From: Zygnema cylindricum
Taxonomy: Eukaryota; Streptophyta; Zygnematophyceae; Zygnematales; Zygnemataceae
DNA length: 64,000 bases
NCBI GenBank assembly: GCA_037447655.1
Contig: JBBHKE010002363.1
Span: forward strand, 148,488-212,487
Reading direction: 5' to 3'
Part shown: positions 51,301 to 62,839 of the stretch, piece by piece
Position numbering within the stretch: position 1 is the first letter of the stretch
Layout: the number at the start of each line of letters is the position of its first letter
Made by a program: the position numbers and the translations under genes
The notes under the pieces: generated by a model
Databases searched by the model: none
Told to the model about the DNA's origin: nothing
The model's input: the letters and a program-made list of their open reading frames with translations, nothing else

Positions 51301-53140
51301 TGGATTGAAAGGTGAAGCAGGCTGGATTATAGATTCAGGTGCCTCCATGCACATGTGTAAGGATAGGCACCTGTTCACTAAGATAAGAAAGATTCCTACC
51401 GTAGAGATAGAGTACGGGGATGGGAGGATAGTCACCACTACTCTTGTAGGATCGATAGATCTGAAAGTGTTAGTAGAAGGAAAGACATCCATATTAACAT
51501 TCTTCGATGTATTGTTTATTCCGGAGCTGAACAAAAACCTTATCTCTACATCCGTATTAGATGATAAGGGTTTTTGCACTAGCACTAGGGAAGGAGTCTT
51601 TACTGCTAGTTTTGAGGAGGATGTCTATTTCATTGTTGAGAAAGGTATCCATGGGATGTTTAGGCTCATCTTAAGTGATGAAACGAAATAACTTTATTAT
51701 GCTGGTGTTCATGATATTATGATGTGGCATAAGAGGCTTGGGCATGTGAATCTAGATAAGTTAAGAGAGATGAAAAAGATGGGAGTGGTGGAAGGGATTC
51801 AGTTCAGTGAGAGTGATGATATAAGTGATTGTAGTGGGTGTGCTCAAGGTAAAGCACACAGATTACCCTTTCCTAAAACAGCCACCTACATGGGAGAAAA
51901 ACTTCTAGATCTAGTACACACAGATATTTGGGGACCGGCTAGAGTGCCCTCACTGGGGGGGAAGAGATTTATGATGACTATAACTGATGATTGGTCTCGG
52001 TATTCCCGGGTATATTTTTTGAAAAACAAGTCAGAGGCTGAGGACTGTTTTAGACAATATAAAGCATGGAGCGAAAAACTCCATGAAACTCCAATCAAGA
52101 GAGTAAGGAGTGACAAAGGTGGAGAGTATACTTCTAACCAGTTTGAGGATTTTTTGAGGGAAGATGGGGTTGAACACCAAAAGACAGTTCCAGAAAATCC
52201 GGAACAGAATGTGGTAGCTGAAAGGTTAAATAGAACACTAAGTGATAGTGCTAGAAGTATGTTGTCGGATAAGAATATAGGAAAAAGGTTTTGGGCAGAA
52301 GCAATGAATTGTGCTAATTACCTCAAAAATAGAGTTCTTACTTCAGCTATAAAAGATCAAACACCTTATGAGAGATGGACAGGCCGGAAACCAGACTTAT
52401 CTCATTTAAAGGTTTTCGGCAGTCAAGTATTCAGTCTAGATACAGATCGGTCTAATTGGAAGCTAGATCCTAAAGGAAAACCGGGATACTTATTAGGATA
52501 TGATGAGGATGTTAAAGGATATAGAGTTTATGATCTAAAAAGAGAAGATATAATCTTAGTAAAGCATCTAGTAGTTATGGATGAAGGAAAGTTTGTGGAT
52601 CCCTTCAAATATACAAAGTCAGTAAAAATCAGATTTGAGTCAGAAAATTCTGATGACTTTGAGCTTCCTAACTATCCAGGTTTTAGAGACGATGACATTC
52701 TTGCAGGTACAAATCAGACTGAAAAGGACTCGGCTGTGGAAACTCCAGTGACAACTCTACCCAAAGCGGAAGACGTGGTGGAAATTGACTCGCAATCAAG
52801 GGATAGGGGAGAAACTGAGTTTGTTCGAAAGAATCCACGAGAACCATCTATTCCGGCCTCAGATTTTGAGGGGGGAAGGAGAAGTAGTAAAAGACTGCAA
52901 GAAAAACAGGTTAATAACAAGGTAACTAAACTATCTCATCAAGATGAACCTCAAACTTATGGAGAGGCGATGACTTGTCCAGAAAGAAATCGGTGGAAGA
53001 CAGCCATCAATGAAGAGATGGCCTCAATTATGGCAGCCGATACTTTGGAGCTGGTGGATTGTCCACCTAACCGAAAACCAATCGGTTGTAAGTGGGTTTT
53101 CAAATTAAAACTGAACCAAGATAACACAATCGAGAGCTAG
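51301..53140 (+). pseudogene. Element D protease-integrase
   Basis: Protease WIIDSGASMHMCKD at about 51325-51362; TAA at 51689-51691 in place of a Lys codon. The 473-codon open stretch from 51719 holds HKRLGH...CSGCAQGK, VHTDIWG, RSDKGGEYTSN (Asn-to-Lys beside the second aspartate), NVVAERLNR (Gly-to-Val), GYDEDVKGYRVYD and the linker REPSIPASD into RT. The three acidic residues are present. It ends at TAG 53138-53140, a Tyr codon in sisters. Confidence 0.92.
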
Positions 53141-53152
53141 AAGGCCCGACTA

Positions 53153-54235
53153 GTGGCAAAGGGTTTTACACAAAAGGAAGGAATTGACTACGAGGAAACC
53201 TTTGCCCCGGTGGTCAGATTTCCCTCCGTCCGCATACTTCTCAGCTTGGCAGCAGCGGAAGACATGGAAGTGCACCAGATGGACATCCAAACAGCCTTTT
53301 TGCATGGAGAATTGGAAGAGGAGATCTTCATGCGACAACCCGAAGGGTTTGTGGAAGAAGGAGAGGAGAGTAAGGTATGCCGGCTGATTAAATCTCTTTA
53401 TGGTTTGAAACAGGCGCCTCGACAGTGGAATAAGAAGCTTGATGAGTTTCTTACCGGTCAGGGATATATCCGGATCAGCTCAGATCACTCAATCTATGTT
53501 TTCGAAGATGAGGAAGGTTTTATATTTATTGCAATTTATGTTGATGATTTGCTTGTTTTAAGTAAATCAATGGAAAAAATTAATAAACTGAAAACCGATC
53601 TTAACGGGAGATTTGAAATGAAGGATATGGGGGAAGCAAAATATATTTTGGGAATTCAAGTAGAGAGAGACCGAAAAAGAAAAATTATAAGATTGACTCA
53701 AAAAGAAGCAATAGGGAACATGCTTGAAAAATTTCAAATGGATAAAGCTAATAGTTGTACAACTCCAATGGAATTGAAGAAGGGAAGTGAGGGGAGTGAG
53801 GAAAAAGGAGTCATAGTCTTAGACGAGGAATTATCTCCTGAAGAACAGAAGTTCATGCAGACTATTCCTTATAGGCAAGTAGTGGGAAGTCTAATCTATT
53901 TTATGAATTGTACCCGACCGGATTTAGCTGCAGTTGTAGGAGTGCTGAGTAGAAGTCTAAATGCTCCCACTAAGAAGGATTGGGAAGCAGCTAAGAGAGT
54001 TCTTAGATACTTGATAGGAACTAGGGATCTATGGTTGCATTTGGGTGGGGAGAATACTGACATCACTACTTGGAGTGATGCTAGTTATGGTGATGCTCCG
54101 ATGAGGAGATGCACTTCTGGATATGTATTATATGTGGGTGATGGGGCTTGCTGTTGGAGTAGCAAACAGCAAAAGGTTATTGCTCAATCCACCATGGAGG
54201 CTGAGTATATGGCCTCTTGCTCTGCTGTAAAATAA
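53153..54235 (+). CDS. Element D reverse transcriptase-RNase H, open frame
   Basis: A 360-codon frame in phase with the preceding integrase stretch. [59 protein letters not shown], active site YVDDLLVLSKS (about residue 128). Thumb and connection: YRQVVGSLIYFMNCTRPDLA. RNase H: TWSDASYGDAPMRRC, STMEAEYMASC. It ends at TAA 54233-54235 (Glu in B). This is the best kept RT of the superfamily here. Confidence 0.92.
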   Translation: MAKGFTQKEGIDYEETFAPVVRFPSVRILLSLAAAEDMEVHQMDIQTAFLHGELEEEIFMRQPEGFVEEGEESKVCRLIKSLYGLKQAPRQWNKKLDEFLTGQGYIRISSDHSIYVFEDEEGFIFIAIYVDDLLVLSKSMEKINKLKTDLNGRFEMKDMGEAKYILGIQVERDRKRKIIRLTQKEAIGNMLEKFQMDKANSCTTPMELKKGSEGSEEKGVIVLDEELSPEEQKFMQTIPYRQVVGSLIYFMNCTRPDLAAVVGVLSRSLNAPTKKDWEAAKRVLRYLIGTRDLWLHLGGENTDITTWSDASYGDAPMRRCTSGYVLYVGDGACCWSSKQQKVIAQSTMEAEYMASCSAVK

Positions 54236-54532
54236 TTGATGTGGGTCAAGTCTTTACTTGGTGAACTTGGTCATCTTAAGAGTGGTGTGCAGAAAATATT
54301 TTGTGATAATCAAGCAGCAATCGCTATTTCTGCCAATCCTAAACATCATTTTAAAGCTAAACACATGGACATTAGACTCAGCTTTGTTAGAGAGAAAGTA
54401 GAAAATAAAATAATCAGTTTAGAGTACCGACCAGATAGTGAGATGGTAGCAGATATGATGACCAAACCTGTGCCTTCCCCTAAGCTAATTTTTTGCAGGG
54501 AGAAGTGTGGTCTGAAATTAAAGATTGACTAG
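54236..54532 (+). pseudogene. Element D RNase H, C-terminal part
   Basis: In phase after the TAA: MWVKSLLGELGHLKSG, FCDNQAAIAIS, HMDIRLSF, DMMTKPVPSPKLIF, ending KLKID and TAG at 54530-54532. Then AATAAGGGGAG, the polypurine tract, and the 3' LTR. Confidence 0.9.
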
Positions 54533-54545
54533 AAAATAAGGGGAG

Positions 54546-55592
54546 TGTAGAAATTAATGTTTTTAAGTATTTTCTAGGTCTAAATAGAAAGAAAGAAGCC
54601 GAGGCAGTCTACCTCTAACTTCTCTCTCCAACTCTCAAACTTGTCGCAGTTACTGAGAAATTGGAGAGGAAGCTAGAGCCATGGCTACCTAGGCTATCCT
54701 GAGGTTTACGGGAAATTTTATACTAGTTTAGGGATTATGTACTAAAAGGTATATCCGGCCACAGGATTTGATCCTGGGACCTGCCGGCCGACAGATAGTA
54801 AATAGCCGGTAGCCTTAGCCGTTAGGTCTAGAAGTAGTCTTACGTAACATATAGTACGATATTAATTTAAAGATTAATACGTAGGTTAAATCATTTAACT
54901 ATAACTGTGTTCGGTATACATAGATCCGGTAATGTATAAGTACGGAATTCGGTACATTCACAAAATCAATATCGCGCATTTTATTTCGTAAGTGAAACGA
55001 ATACCGCGCATGTATTTATTACGGCTACGATTAAATTAGATTCTAATCGGACGGCCGGAATTAGCACCGAGATCGCGGAGGAAGATTTCGGCGGTTTGTG
55101 GTCATGGCCACATCGGATGACGCGTGGCGAAATTACATTGGATCGTGAAATCTCCGGAGATTATGGCACCGAATCGCGATATGACATGTGTCGACATTTG
55201 GGACATGTCGTACAATGTTCGTACATAAAGTACACCGGCAGCTGTACTTTTGCGTACGGAACTGTATTCTGATTGGTTCCGTACATCAGTAGATAGAGTC
55301 TGTGAGAGAGATAGGACTTAGAAAAATTAGGAGATAGGACCCTCTCTCCCAGAGAGCTTTTGTACAAAAGGTCAACTTTGACCCTTCATAACTTACTGCT
55401 CAGGGGAGAAAATTCAGAGATTCTTTTTGCTATCGACTCAGGGGAGTCTTCTCTTCACAGGGGTGAAGGTGGTTAGAGTTTTTGTCTGCCAGGGTGGCAG
55501 TTATTTTTGCTTAAACACAAAGGGGTCAGGATTATCCTAGAGGCTTCTTGGAAGCTGTCCACTCTGAGGACTTATGGAGGTCTCAAGTTTCA
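54546..55592 (+). repeat. Element D 3' LTR
   Basis: TGTAGAAATT to CAAGTTTCA. Hairpins GACTC[AGGG]GAGTC 55435-55448 and CTTCA[CAGGGG]TGAAG 55453-55468. The last LTR bases carry a 1-bp deletion (GGTCTCAAGTTTCA) relative to the 5' copy. Confidence 0.95.
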
Positions 55593-56130
55593 CCGAATAT
55601 ATCCCAGACCGGTAAGAAACTCATCAAGCTTCTTATTCCACTGTCGAGGCGCCTATTTCAAACCATAAAGAGATTTAATCAGCCGGCATACCTTACTCTC
55701 CTCTCCTTCCTCCACAAAACCTTCGGGTTGTCGCATGAAGATCTCCTCTTCCAAATCTCCATGCAAAAAGGATGTCTTAATGTCCATCTGGCGCACTTCC
55801 ATGTCTTCTGCTGCTGCTAAACTGAGAAGTATGCGGACGGAGGGAATTTTGACCACCGGGGCAAAGGTTTCCTCGTAGTCAATTCCCTCCTTTTGTGTAA
55901 ATCCCTTTGCCACTAATCTGGCCTTGTAGCGCTCGATTGTATTATTTGGGTTCAGTTTTAATTTGAAAACCCACTTACAACCGATTGGTTTTCGGTTAGG
56001 TGGACAATCCACCAGCTCCCAAGTATCGGCTGCCATGATTGAGGCCATCTCCTCATTGATGGCTGTCTTCCACCCGTTTCTTTCTGGACAACTCATCGCC
56101 TCTCCATAAGTTTGAGGTTCATCTTGATTA
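55593..56130 (-). pseudogene. Element G RT, N-terminal part
   Basis: Minus strand 56096-55653 is open: [73 protein letters not shown]. It continues over a stop to PRQWNKKLDEFL and TGLGYI, where D is inserted. Confidence 0.9.
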
Positions 56131-57750
56131 GATAGTTTAGTTACCTTGTTATTAACCTGTTTTTCTTGCAGTCTTTTGCTACTTCTCCTCCCCCCTTCAA
56201 AATCTGAGTCGGAATATATGGTTCTCGTGGATTCTTTCGAACAAACTCGGCTTCTCCCCTATCCCTTGATTCCGAATCAATTTCCACCACGTCTTCGGCT
56301 TCGGGTAGAGTTGTCACTGGAGTTTCCACAGCCGAGTCCTTTTCAGTCTCATTTGTACCTGCAAGAATGTCATCTTCTCTAAAACCTGAATAGTTGAGAA
56401 GCTCAAAGTCATTGAAATTTTCTGACTCAAATATAAGTTTTACTGACTTCGTATATTTGAAGGGATCCACACACTTTCCTTCATCCATAACTACTAGATG
56501 CTTTACTTAGATTATATCTTCCCTTTTTAGATCATAAACTCTATATCGTTTAACATCCTTATCATATCCTAATAAGTATCCCGGTTTTCCTTTAGGATCT
56601 AGCATCCAATTAACCGATCAGTATCTAGACTGAACACTTGACTGCCGAAAACCTTTAAGTGAGATATGTCTGGTTTCCGGCCTGTCCATCTCTCATAAGG
56701 TGTTTGATCTTTTATAGCTGAAGTAAGAACTTCATTTTTGAGGTAATTAGCACAGTTCATTGCTTCTACCCAAAACCTTTTTCCTATCTTTTTATCCGAC
56801 AACATAGTTCTAGCACTATCACTTAGTATTCTATTTAACCTTTCAGCTACCCCATTCTGTTCCGGATTTTATGGAACTGTCTTTTGGTGTTGGACCCCAT
56901 CTTCCCTCAGAAAATCCTCAAACATGTTAGAAGTATACTCTCCACCATTGTCACTCCTTACTCTCTTGATTGGATTTTCATGGAGTTTTTCGCTCCATGC
57001 TTTATATTGACTAAAACATTCCTGAGCTTCTGACTTGTTTTTCAAAAAATACACCCGGGAATACCGAGACCAATCATCAGTTATAGTCATCATAAATCTC
57101 TTCCTCCCCGGTGAGGGCACTCTAGCCGGTCCCCAAACATATGTGTGTACTAGATCTAGATTTTTTTCTCCCTTATAGGTGGCTGTTTTAGAAAAGGGTA
57201 ATCTGTGTGATTTACCTTGAGCACATCCACTACAATCACTAATATCATCATTCTCACTGAACTGAATCCCTTCCACCACTCCCATCTTTTTCATCTCTCT
57301 TAACTTATCTAGATTCACATGCCCAAGCCTCTTATGCCACATCATAATATCATGAACACCAGTATAATAAAATTTCTTCTTTTCATTACTTAAGATCAGC
57401 CTAAACATCCCATGTCTACCTTTCTCAGCAATGAAATAGACATCCTCCTCAAAACTAGCAGTAAAGACTCCTTCCCTAATGCTAGTGAAAAAACCCTTAT
57501 CATCTTATAGAGATGTAGAGATAAGATTTTTGTTCAGCTCTGGAATAAACAATACATCGGAGAATGTTAATATGGATGTCTTTCATTCTACTAACACTTT
57601 CAAATCTACTGATCCCACAAGAGTAGTGGTGACTATCCTCCCATCTCCGTACTCTATCCCTACGTTGGTAATCTTTTTTATCTTAGTGAACAGGTGTCTA
57701 TCCTTACACATGTGTATGGAGGCACCTGAATCTACAATCTAGCGTGCTTC
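56131..57750 (-). pseudogene. Element G protease-integrase (broken)
   Basis: Minus strand. The protease bridge is at about 57735-57420 with a degraded active site. Frame 57408-56869 has HKRLGH, CSGCAQGK, VHTYVWG (D-to-Y at the first catalytic aspartate) and RSDNGGEYTSN. NRMLSD-type and GRKPDISHLKVFGSQ blocks follow at 56805-56599, and the linker REPYIP near 56220. Several shifts and stops. Confidence 0.88.
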
Positions 57751-58869
57751 ACCTTTCAATCCACCGTAAGCACATTTCTGCATTCGTGGAATTTCGACCT
57801 CATTTTTCGCCTCCAACTCCTCAATCAAAAGGAGCTCATCGTCCTCGTCCTCGGATTCCGCCTCAAGTACCTCTGTGACAAGGGCCTTTTTCTTTCCTCT
57901 CAGGGTACCACCGATCTGCCCCTCCTTTAACCGAAGCTCGGTTAGCTTAGTGCACTCTGCCATATAGTGCCCCGGTTTCTTACAAAAATGACATAAACCT
58001 TTGGGAGCCCTAGGTTCGAACGCGTCGGCCTGTTTTTTCTGCTCCCTACCCCAATAGTTTTCGACCGGTTTTCAGGAATCCTTGTTCCTCCAATCAGTCG
58101 CTATTGCCAAGGCTTGGCCACTCTTTCCTCCCCTTCGGATCTCAATTATATTCTCTCAAACGAGAATCATCCTTACCACTGAGTTCCATATCCACCTTGA
58201 GTCCGGCAAGTCTTGCACACGGTTGACTATGTCTCGAACTCATTAGGTAACTTCATCAGTAAACAGTTAACCTTTTCTTTTTCACTAAAATCTTTTCCCG
58301 CACTGTGTAGCTCCATGAAGAGTGTAGCAAGCTCATTGCAAAAATCCAACATATTTCCCCGTTTGTATACATACTCCTTAACTTTCTGATCAGCCAACTG
58401 TTGTTGCTGAATCGTACCACTTCGGTACATCTCTATGAGAGCCACCCAAAGATCTGATGCCCTTTCTCCCTGCAAATGAGGACATGCAAGTCCTTGAGTG
58501 AGATGGCGTAGGATGAAGTGCTTTGCCGCCATATTGTTGAAGTCCCAGGTTTCAGTATCATTCTCCTCGTTCCTCGGAATAGGTGACATGAATGCTGAAC
58601 CAGGTGCTATTGGTGTGGTCGTCTCCTTCTCCTTTCCTTTGTCCACCACCTTTGAAAGGTGGATCCTCTTTCCTAGTGAATCTGCTTCCTCCAAACCCTG
58701 GAGGGATTCGAAGACTTGATGGACGCCCCAACCGTCCACTCACTATCCCCCAAAACCTTTTTTCGCATAGAGCTCCTATCATCATATTTTCCCAGTATAT
58801 GAAGCCAGTTCCATTAAAGATTGGTACCCTAGAGGGTGGGCCCATAACCTGAAACTTTGAGACCTCCAT
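57739..58869 (-). pseudogene. Element G gag
   Basis: Minus strand. MEVSKFQ starts in the LTR (58869), then MGPPSRVPIFNGTGFIYWENMM. A deletion near 58640 removes the STEETKEG segment and changes frame. FNNMAAKHFIL, DLWVALIEMYRSG and MLDFCNELATLF are in 58739-58227. The zinc knuckle CHFCKKPGHYMAEC is near 58005-57955, and an acidic DELLLIEELE tail follows. Confidence 0.88.
58835..58849 (-). promoter_or_regulatory. Primer binding site of element G
   Basis: On the minus strand GGTTATGGGCCCACC next to the LTR end, the same 15-base initiator tRNA-Met anticodon-arm complement as C, D and E. Confidence 0.86.
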
Positions 58870-59875
58870 AAGTCCTCAGAGTGGACAGCTTCCAAGAAGC
58901 CTCTAGGATAATCCGGACCCCTTTGTGTTTAAGCAAAAATAACTGCCACCCCTGGCAGACAAAAACTCTTACCACCTGCACCTCTGTGAAGGCAAGACTC
59001 CCCTAAGTCGATAGCAAAAAGAATCTCTGAATTTTCTCCCCTGAGCAGTAAGTTATGGAGGGTCAAAGTTGACCTTTTGTAGAGAAGCTGTCTGGGAGAG
59101 AGGGTCCTATCTCCTAATTCTTCTAAGTCCTATCTCTCTCACAGACTCTATCTACTGATGTACGAAACCAATCAGAATACCGTTCCGTACGCAAAAGTAC
59201 AGTTTCCGGCGTACTTTATGTACGGACATTGTACGACATGCCCTAAATGTCGACACATGTCATATCCGGATTCGGTGCCATAATCTGCGGAGATTCCACG
59301 ACTCAATGTAATTATGCCACGCGTCATCCGATGGGGCGATGGCCACAAACCGCCGAAATCTTCTTCCACGATCTCGGTGCTAATTTCGGCCGTCCGATTA
59401 GAATCGAAATTAATCGTAGCAGTAATAAATACATGCGCGGTATTGATTTCTTGCTCGTACCGTATTCCGTACTTATACATAACCGGATCTATGTATACCG
59501 TAAACAATTACAGTTAAATGATTTATCTTACGTTTACATGTTTAGATAAATATCAAACTATATACTACGTAATGTTATTCCTAGAGTTAACGGCTAAGGC
59601 TACCGGCTACTTCCAGTCTGCCGGCCGGTAGGTACAAGGATCAATTCCTATTGTCGGCACATTCCTTTTAAATAAATAAACCCTAACTAATATAAATTTC
59701 TCGTAAACCTCTGGATAGCCTAGGTAGCCATGGCTCTAGCTCCCTCTTCAATTTCTCAGTGACTGCGACAAGTTTGAGAGTTTGGAGAGAGAAGTTAGAG
59801 GTAGACTGCCTCGGCTTCTTTCTATATTTCTATTTAGACCTAGAAAATACTAAAAATGTACCATTAATTTCTACA
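58850..59875 (-). repeat. Element G 5' LTR
   Basis: 1026 bp, TGTAGAAATT (59875) to AAGTTTCA (58850). Leader hairpins near 58976-59002 have one mismatch each. The inverted repeat near 59620-59665 has one degraded arm. Confidence 0.94.
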
Positions 59876-59880
59876 AAATC

Positions 59881-60957
59881 TGTTTTCTACGTTGTTGGTA
59901 GAGAGTAATGGCTTTGAGGTTAATTTGAAAAATGGTGGGTAGGTTGTTAGCAAAAATGGCAGGGTTGCGGTTACAGGTATAAGAGATGGTAGCAAGATGT
60001 ACCGCATGGATATGGCTAATACCAAGGAGAGTGATGTTCTGTACTCCGGTGGTTTCCACTCAGATGAGTTGTGGCATAAAAGATTAGGCCATGTAAACTA
60101 TGATAGTTTGAGGGAAATGGTCATTACTGGAAAAATAGAAGGTGTATCAATCACAGATGAGCCGGTCAAAACTTGTGATGGTTGCGCTTTAGGCAAAATC
60201 CACAGATTGCCATTTCCTAGAGAGTCTGAGCATCGGTCAACAAAACTTTTACATCAAATTCATTCGGATGTTTTTGGTCCCGCGAAGGTTCCATCTGCCG
60301 GGGGGATGAAATATATAGTCACCTTCACAGATGATTTCTCCAAGTTTACAAAAGTTTATTTCATGAAGGAGAAGAGTGAAGTGTTTGGTCACTTCAAACA
60401 CTATAAAACATGGGTTGAAAAACTTCATAATTCACCTATTTTGGAGCTCAGATCAGACAATGGTGGTGAATATACGTCGCAAAAATTTGAAACCTTTTTA
60501 TTCGAGGAAGGTCATAGTCATCTATTGACTATTCCATATTCATCAAAACAAAATTGGGTGTCGGAAAGACTAAATAGAACTCTCACGGAGAGCTCTAGGT
60601 CGATGCTCGCAGGTAAAAATGTGGATCTGAAATTCTGGGCTGAGGCTCTAAATTGTGCAGTTTATATTATGAATAGGATAGGATCGAGATCGGTAGACAC
60701 TACTCCTTACGAGATCTGGACAGGAAGCAAACCAGATGTTAGCCATTTCAAAGTCTTTGGTAGTCAATGCTTTATCTTGGATACGTCTACGGACAGATGG
60801 AAAATGGAACCGAAGGGATTACCAAGTATTTTGTTAGGATATGATGATCACTCTAAAGGTTACACAGTCTTTGTATTTGAGAGGCAGAAAATAGATGTAG
60901 CAAGGAATATCATTGTCAAAGATAAACTAGACACGATAGATTTATTTCAAATGACAT
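59881..60957 (+). pseudogene. Element F pre-integrase and integrase
   Basis: After G the F frame resumes with LVESNGFEVN and VTGIRDGSKMYRMDM (one TAG near 59940). From 59997 a 320-codon open stretch holds HKRLGH...CDGCALGK, QIHSDVFGPAKVPS, RSDNGGEYTSQKF, NWVSERLNRTL, and GYDDHSKGY. All HHCC and DDE residues appear present. Compared with D and E it is a separate copia lineage. Its integrase is open, but the element is split by four insertions. Confidence 0.88.
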
Positions 60958-61294
60958 AGCAGCAAAAGCAACAAAAAATACAGGAGTATGTCATCTTAGA
61001 TTGCATGCAAGAAATTGTCTCGCAGGTGCAACATTCTCCGGTAATGACTCCAGAGTCATACTCTCTCTGAATTCCTCATCCAGTTCAGTTCCAACCGGAC
61101 CACCAGTAGTAAATACACACGGATAGCAACCAGCGCAATCAGCCACACACGGATTACAACCAACGCAATCAGCACAATCAGCGCAATGCGCGGCATCCGA
61201 CGATCTCAGCCTCAGAATTTCTTGGGGGAAGAAGATCCAACAACCGCTTGGAAGCAAGCTCTCACTTTGCCTACTCGACAGCCTCAAAGAGCCC
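60958..61294 (+). other. Element F linker between integrase and RT
   Basis: Low-complexity stretch with repeated CGCAATCAGC-type motifs at about 61115-61195. No domain is readable; stops are frequent. Confidence 0.5.
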
Positions 61295-62276
61295 TTGACC
61301 ATCCAAGAGGCCTTCTCATCACCAGAGCGGAATGAATGGATCGAGGCAGCAAACGACAAAATGAAGTCGATCATGGAGGCCCAAACATGGGAGCTTGTGG
61401 AACTTCCTCCAGACCAAAAGGCGATCAGCGGCAAATGGGTATTCAAGGTGAAGTTAAATCCCGATAACACCATTGAACGATATAAGGCCAGACTTGTGGC
61501 AAAGGGTTATAATCAAATGGAAGGAATCCATTTTGAAGAAACATTTTTTCAGGTTGTAAGATTTCTGACAGTTAGCATTTTGCCCTCTCTAGCTGCTATA
61601 GAAGATATGGAAATTCATCAGATGGATGTAAAAACGGCCTTTTTGCATGGAGAACTACAAGAGACCATTTACATGCAGCAGCCTAAAATGTATGTAGAAA
61701 CAGGAAAAGACCACTTAGTATGCAAGTTGCTAAAATTTTTGTACGGCCTAAAACATGCCCCTAGGCAATGGAATCTGAAGCTTGATGAATTCTTGACCAG
61801 TCTAGGATTTCAAAGGATAAGTTTTGATCAGTTTGCCTACCTTCTAAAGGGTGAAAATGGGATAGTATATATAGTGGTGTATGTAGATGATTTACTATTA
61901 ATTAGCAAATCAATGGCTGAAATTAACAAAATCCAAACAGCGCTAAACTCACGGTTCGAGATGAAAGACCTTGGTGGGGCAAAGTATATTCTGGGAATCC
62001 AAGTTGAGAGGGAGAGAAATAAGAAAGTAATAAAATTAACTCAAAATGAGGCTATTGGAAACATGTTAGATGAGTATGGAATGCGGGGGGCAAAATGATG
62101 TCTAACTCCAATGGAGTTTCGGCAGAAGTTAGAGGGAGAAGCGACATAACCAGGTGTCATTGTTAGTGAGTATTTAGAGTCAGGGGAGAATGATCATATG
62201 ACAATAATACCTTATAGACAAATAGTGGGAAGCTTAATATATTTCATGAACTGTACCCGCCCTGACATTGCTGTTG
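61295..62276 (+). pseudogene. Element F reverse transcriptase
   Basis: The 267-codon frame 61295-62098 has [78 protein letters not shown] and the active site YVDDLLLISKS. After stops near 62096 and 62146 the frame reaches YRQIVGSLIYFMNCTRPDIA at about 62210-62272, then similarity ends; RNase H is missing. Confidence 0.88.
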
Positions 62277-62508
62277 GGTGAATAGGTGAGTAACTCCACT
62301 GCGATACTGCCATGCTGCGATAGCCCAAAATTAGGATGTAATGGACCCCGGTGATTAGTTTGTTTGCTGCAGTGCTATGTTGCCATGTTGCGCTGCTATG
62401 GCTGCGCCGCTATGTTGCGCTGCTATGGCTGCACTGCTATGCTGCCATCATACACTAAGTGCGACATCGCAGCTGCGCTGATACACTGAGTCTAAAGCTT
62501 TAGGGGAG
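62277..62508 (+). other. Element F tail: GCTGC-rich sequence in place of RNase H, with polypurine tract
   Basis: About 230 bp of CTGCTATG, TGCGCTGCTATGGCTGC repeats directly after the RT thumb, then TTTAGGGGAG as polypurine tract. RNase H was deleted or replaced. Confidence 0.7.
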
Positions 62509-62839
62509 TGTTGATTTGAGAAAGCTTTAAGTCTCGGTATATTAGTGTGATGGCAAAAGGTAGTAATTTGTAGCATAAGTTTCATAAGGATATGCGTCAT
62601 CTTTTGAGTGTAGTATATGACAACGCAACTGCTATGGAGACAGAGCAACGCAACTGCTATATTGACAGAGCAGAGCAGCAGCGCAGCTGCTATGCATAAA
62701 GAGCAGCGCAGCAACGATGCTACGACACAGACAGGACAAACGCAGCTGCGGTTACTTTCGATATGATCTGAACAGATAACGCAGCTACTGCTGTTTTGGA
62801 TATGATTCGGTGCTGGACACCGCAGCCGCTGGTGATGTG
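62509..62839 (+). repeat. Element F 3' LTR, first part
   Basis: TGTTGATTTGAGAAAGC onward matches 31274. It is interrupted by LTR H after GGTGATGTG; the matching point of the 5' LTR is about 37998. Confidence 0.88.

Larger units (their letters stand above)
49147..55592 (+). mobile_element. Ty1/copia retrotransposon D, full length, nested in G, TSD CCGAA
   Basis: 6446 bp; LTRs 49147-50194 (1048 bp) and 54546-55592 (1047 bp); duplicates CCGAA at 49142-49146 and 55593-55597. LTRs differ at roughly 30 positions by eye. Pol is nearly complete, but gag has a frameshift and stops. As the innermost layer it is the latest insertion of the I > F > G > D chain. Confidence 0.97.
47014..59875 (-). mobile_element. 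Ty1/copia retrotransposon G (minus strand) containing D, TSD AAATC
   Basis: Both LTRs point to the minus strand: 5' LTR 58850-59875, 3' LTR 47014-48069. Target duplicates AAATC at 47009-47013 and 59876-59880 rejoin F exactly. Element D (6446 bp, plus strand) splits its RT at CCGAA. Without D, G is about 6.4 kb. Many stops and shifts. Confidence 0.96.
31274..62839 (+). mobile_element. Ty1/copia retrotransposon F, expanded to >31 kb by nested insertions
   Basis: Pieces in order: 5' LTR (31274-31477, 37904-38565), PBS and gag (38566-38997, 46295-46800), protease (to 47013), integrase (59881-60957), RT (61295-62276), tail and 3' LTR (from 62509). E, J and G (with D inside) are the insertions; each has a perfect 5-bp duplication. 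F is inserted in gypsy I, left flank GAAAG; its right flank lies beyond LTR H and the window end. Confidence 0.9.

Noticed and set aside
47014-59875. Large inversion or palindromic (head-to-head) element, because G and D pol read in opposite directions
   Set aside because: Perfect duplicates AAATC and CCGAA show two separate insertions in opposite orientation.
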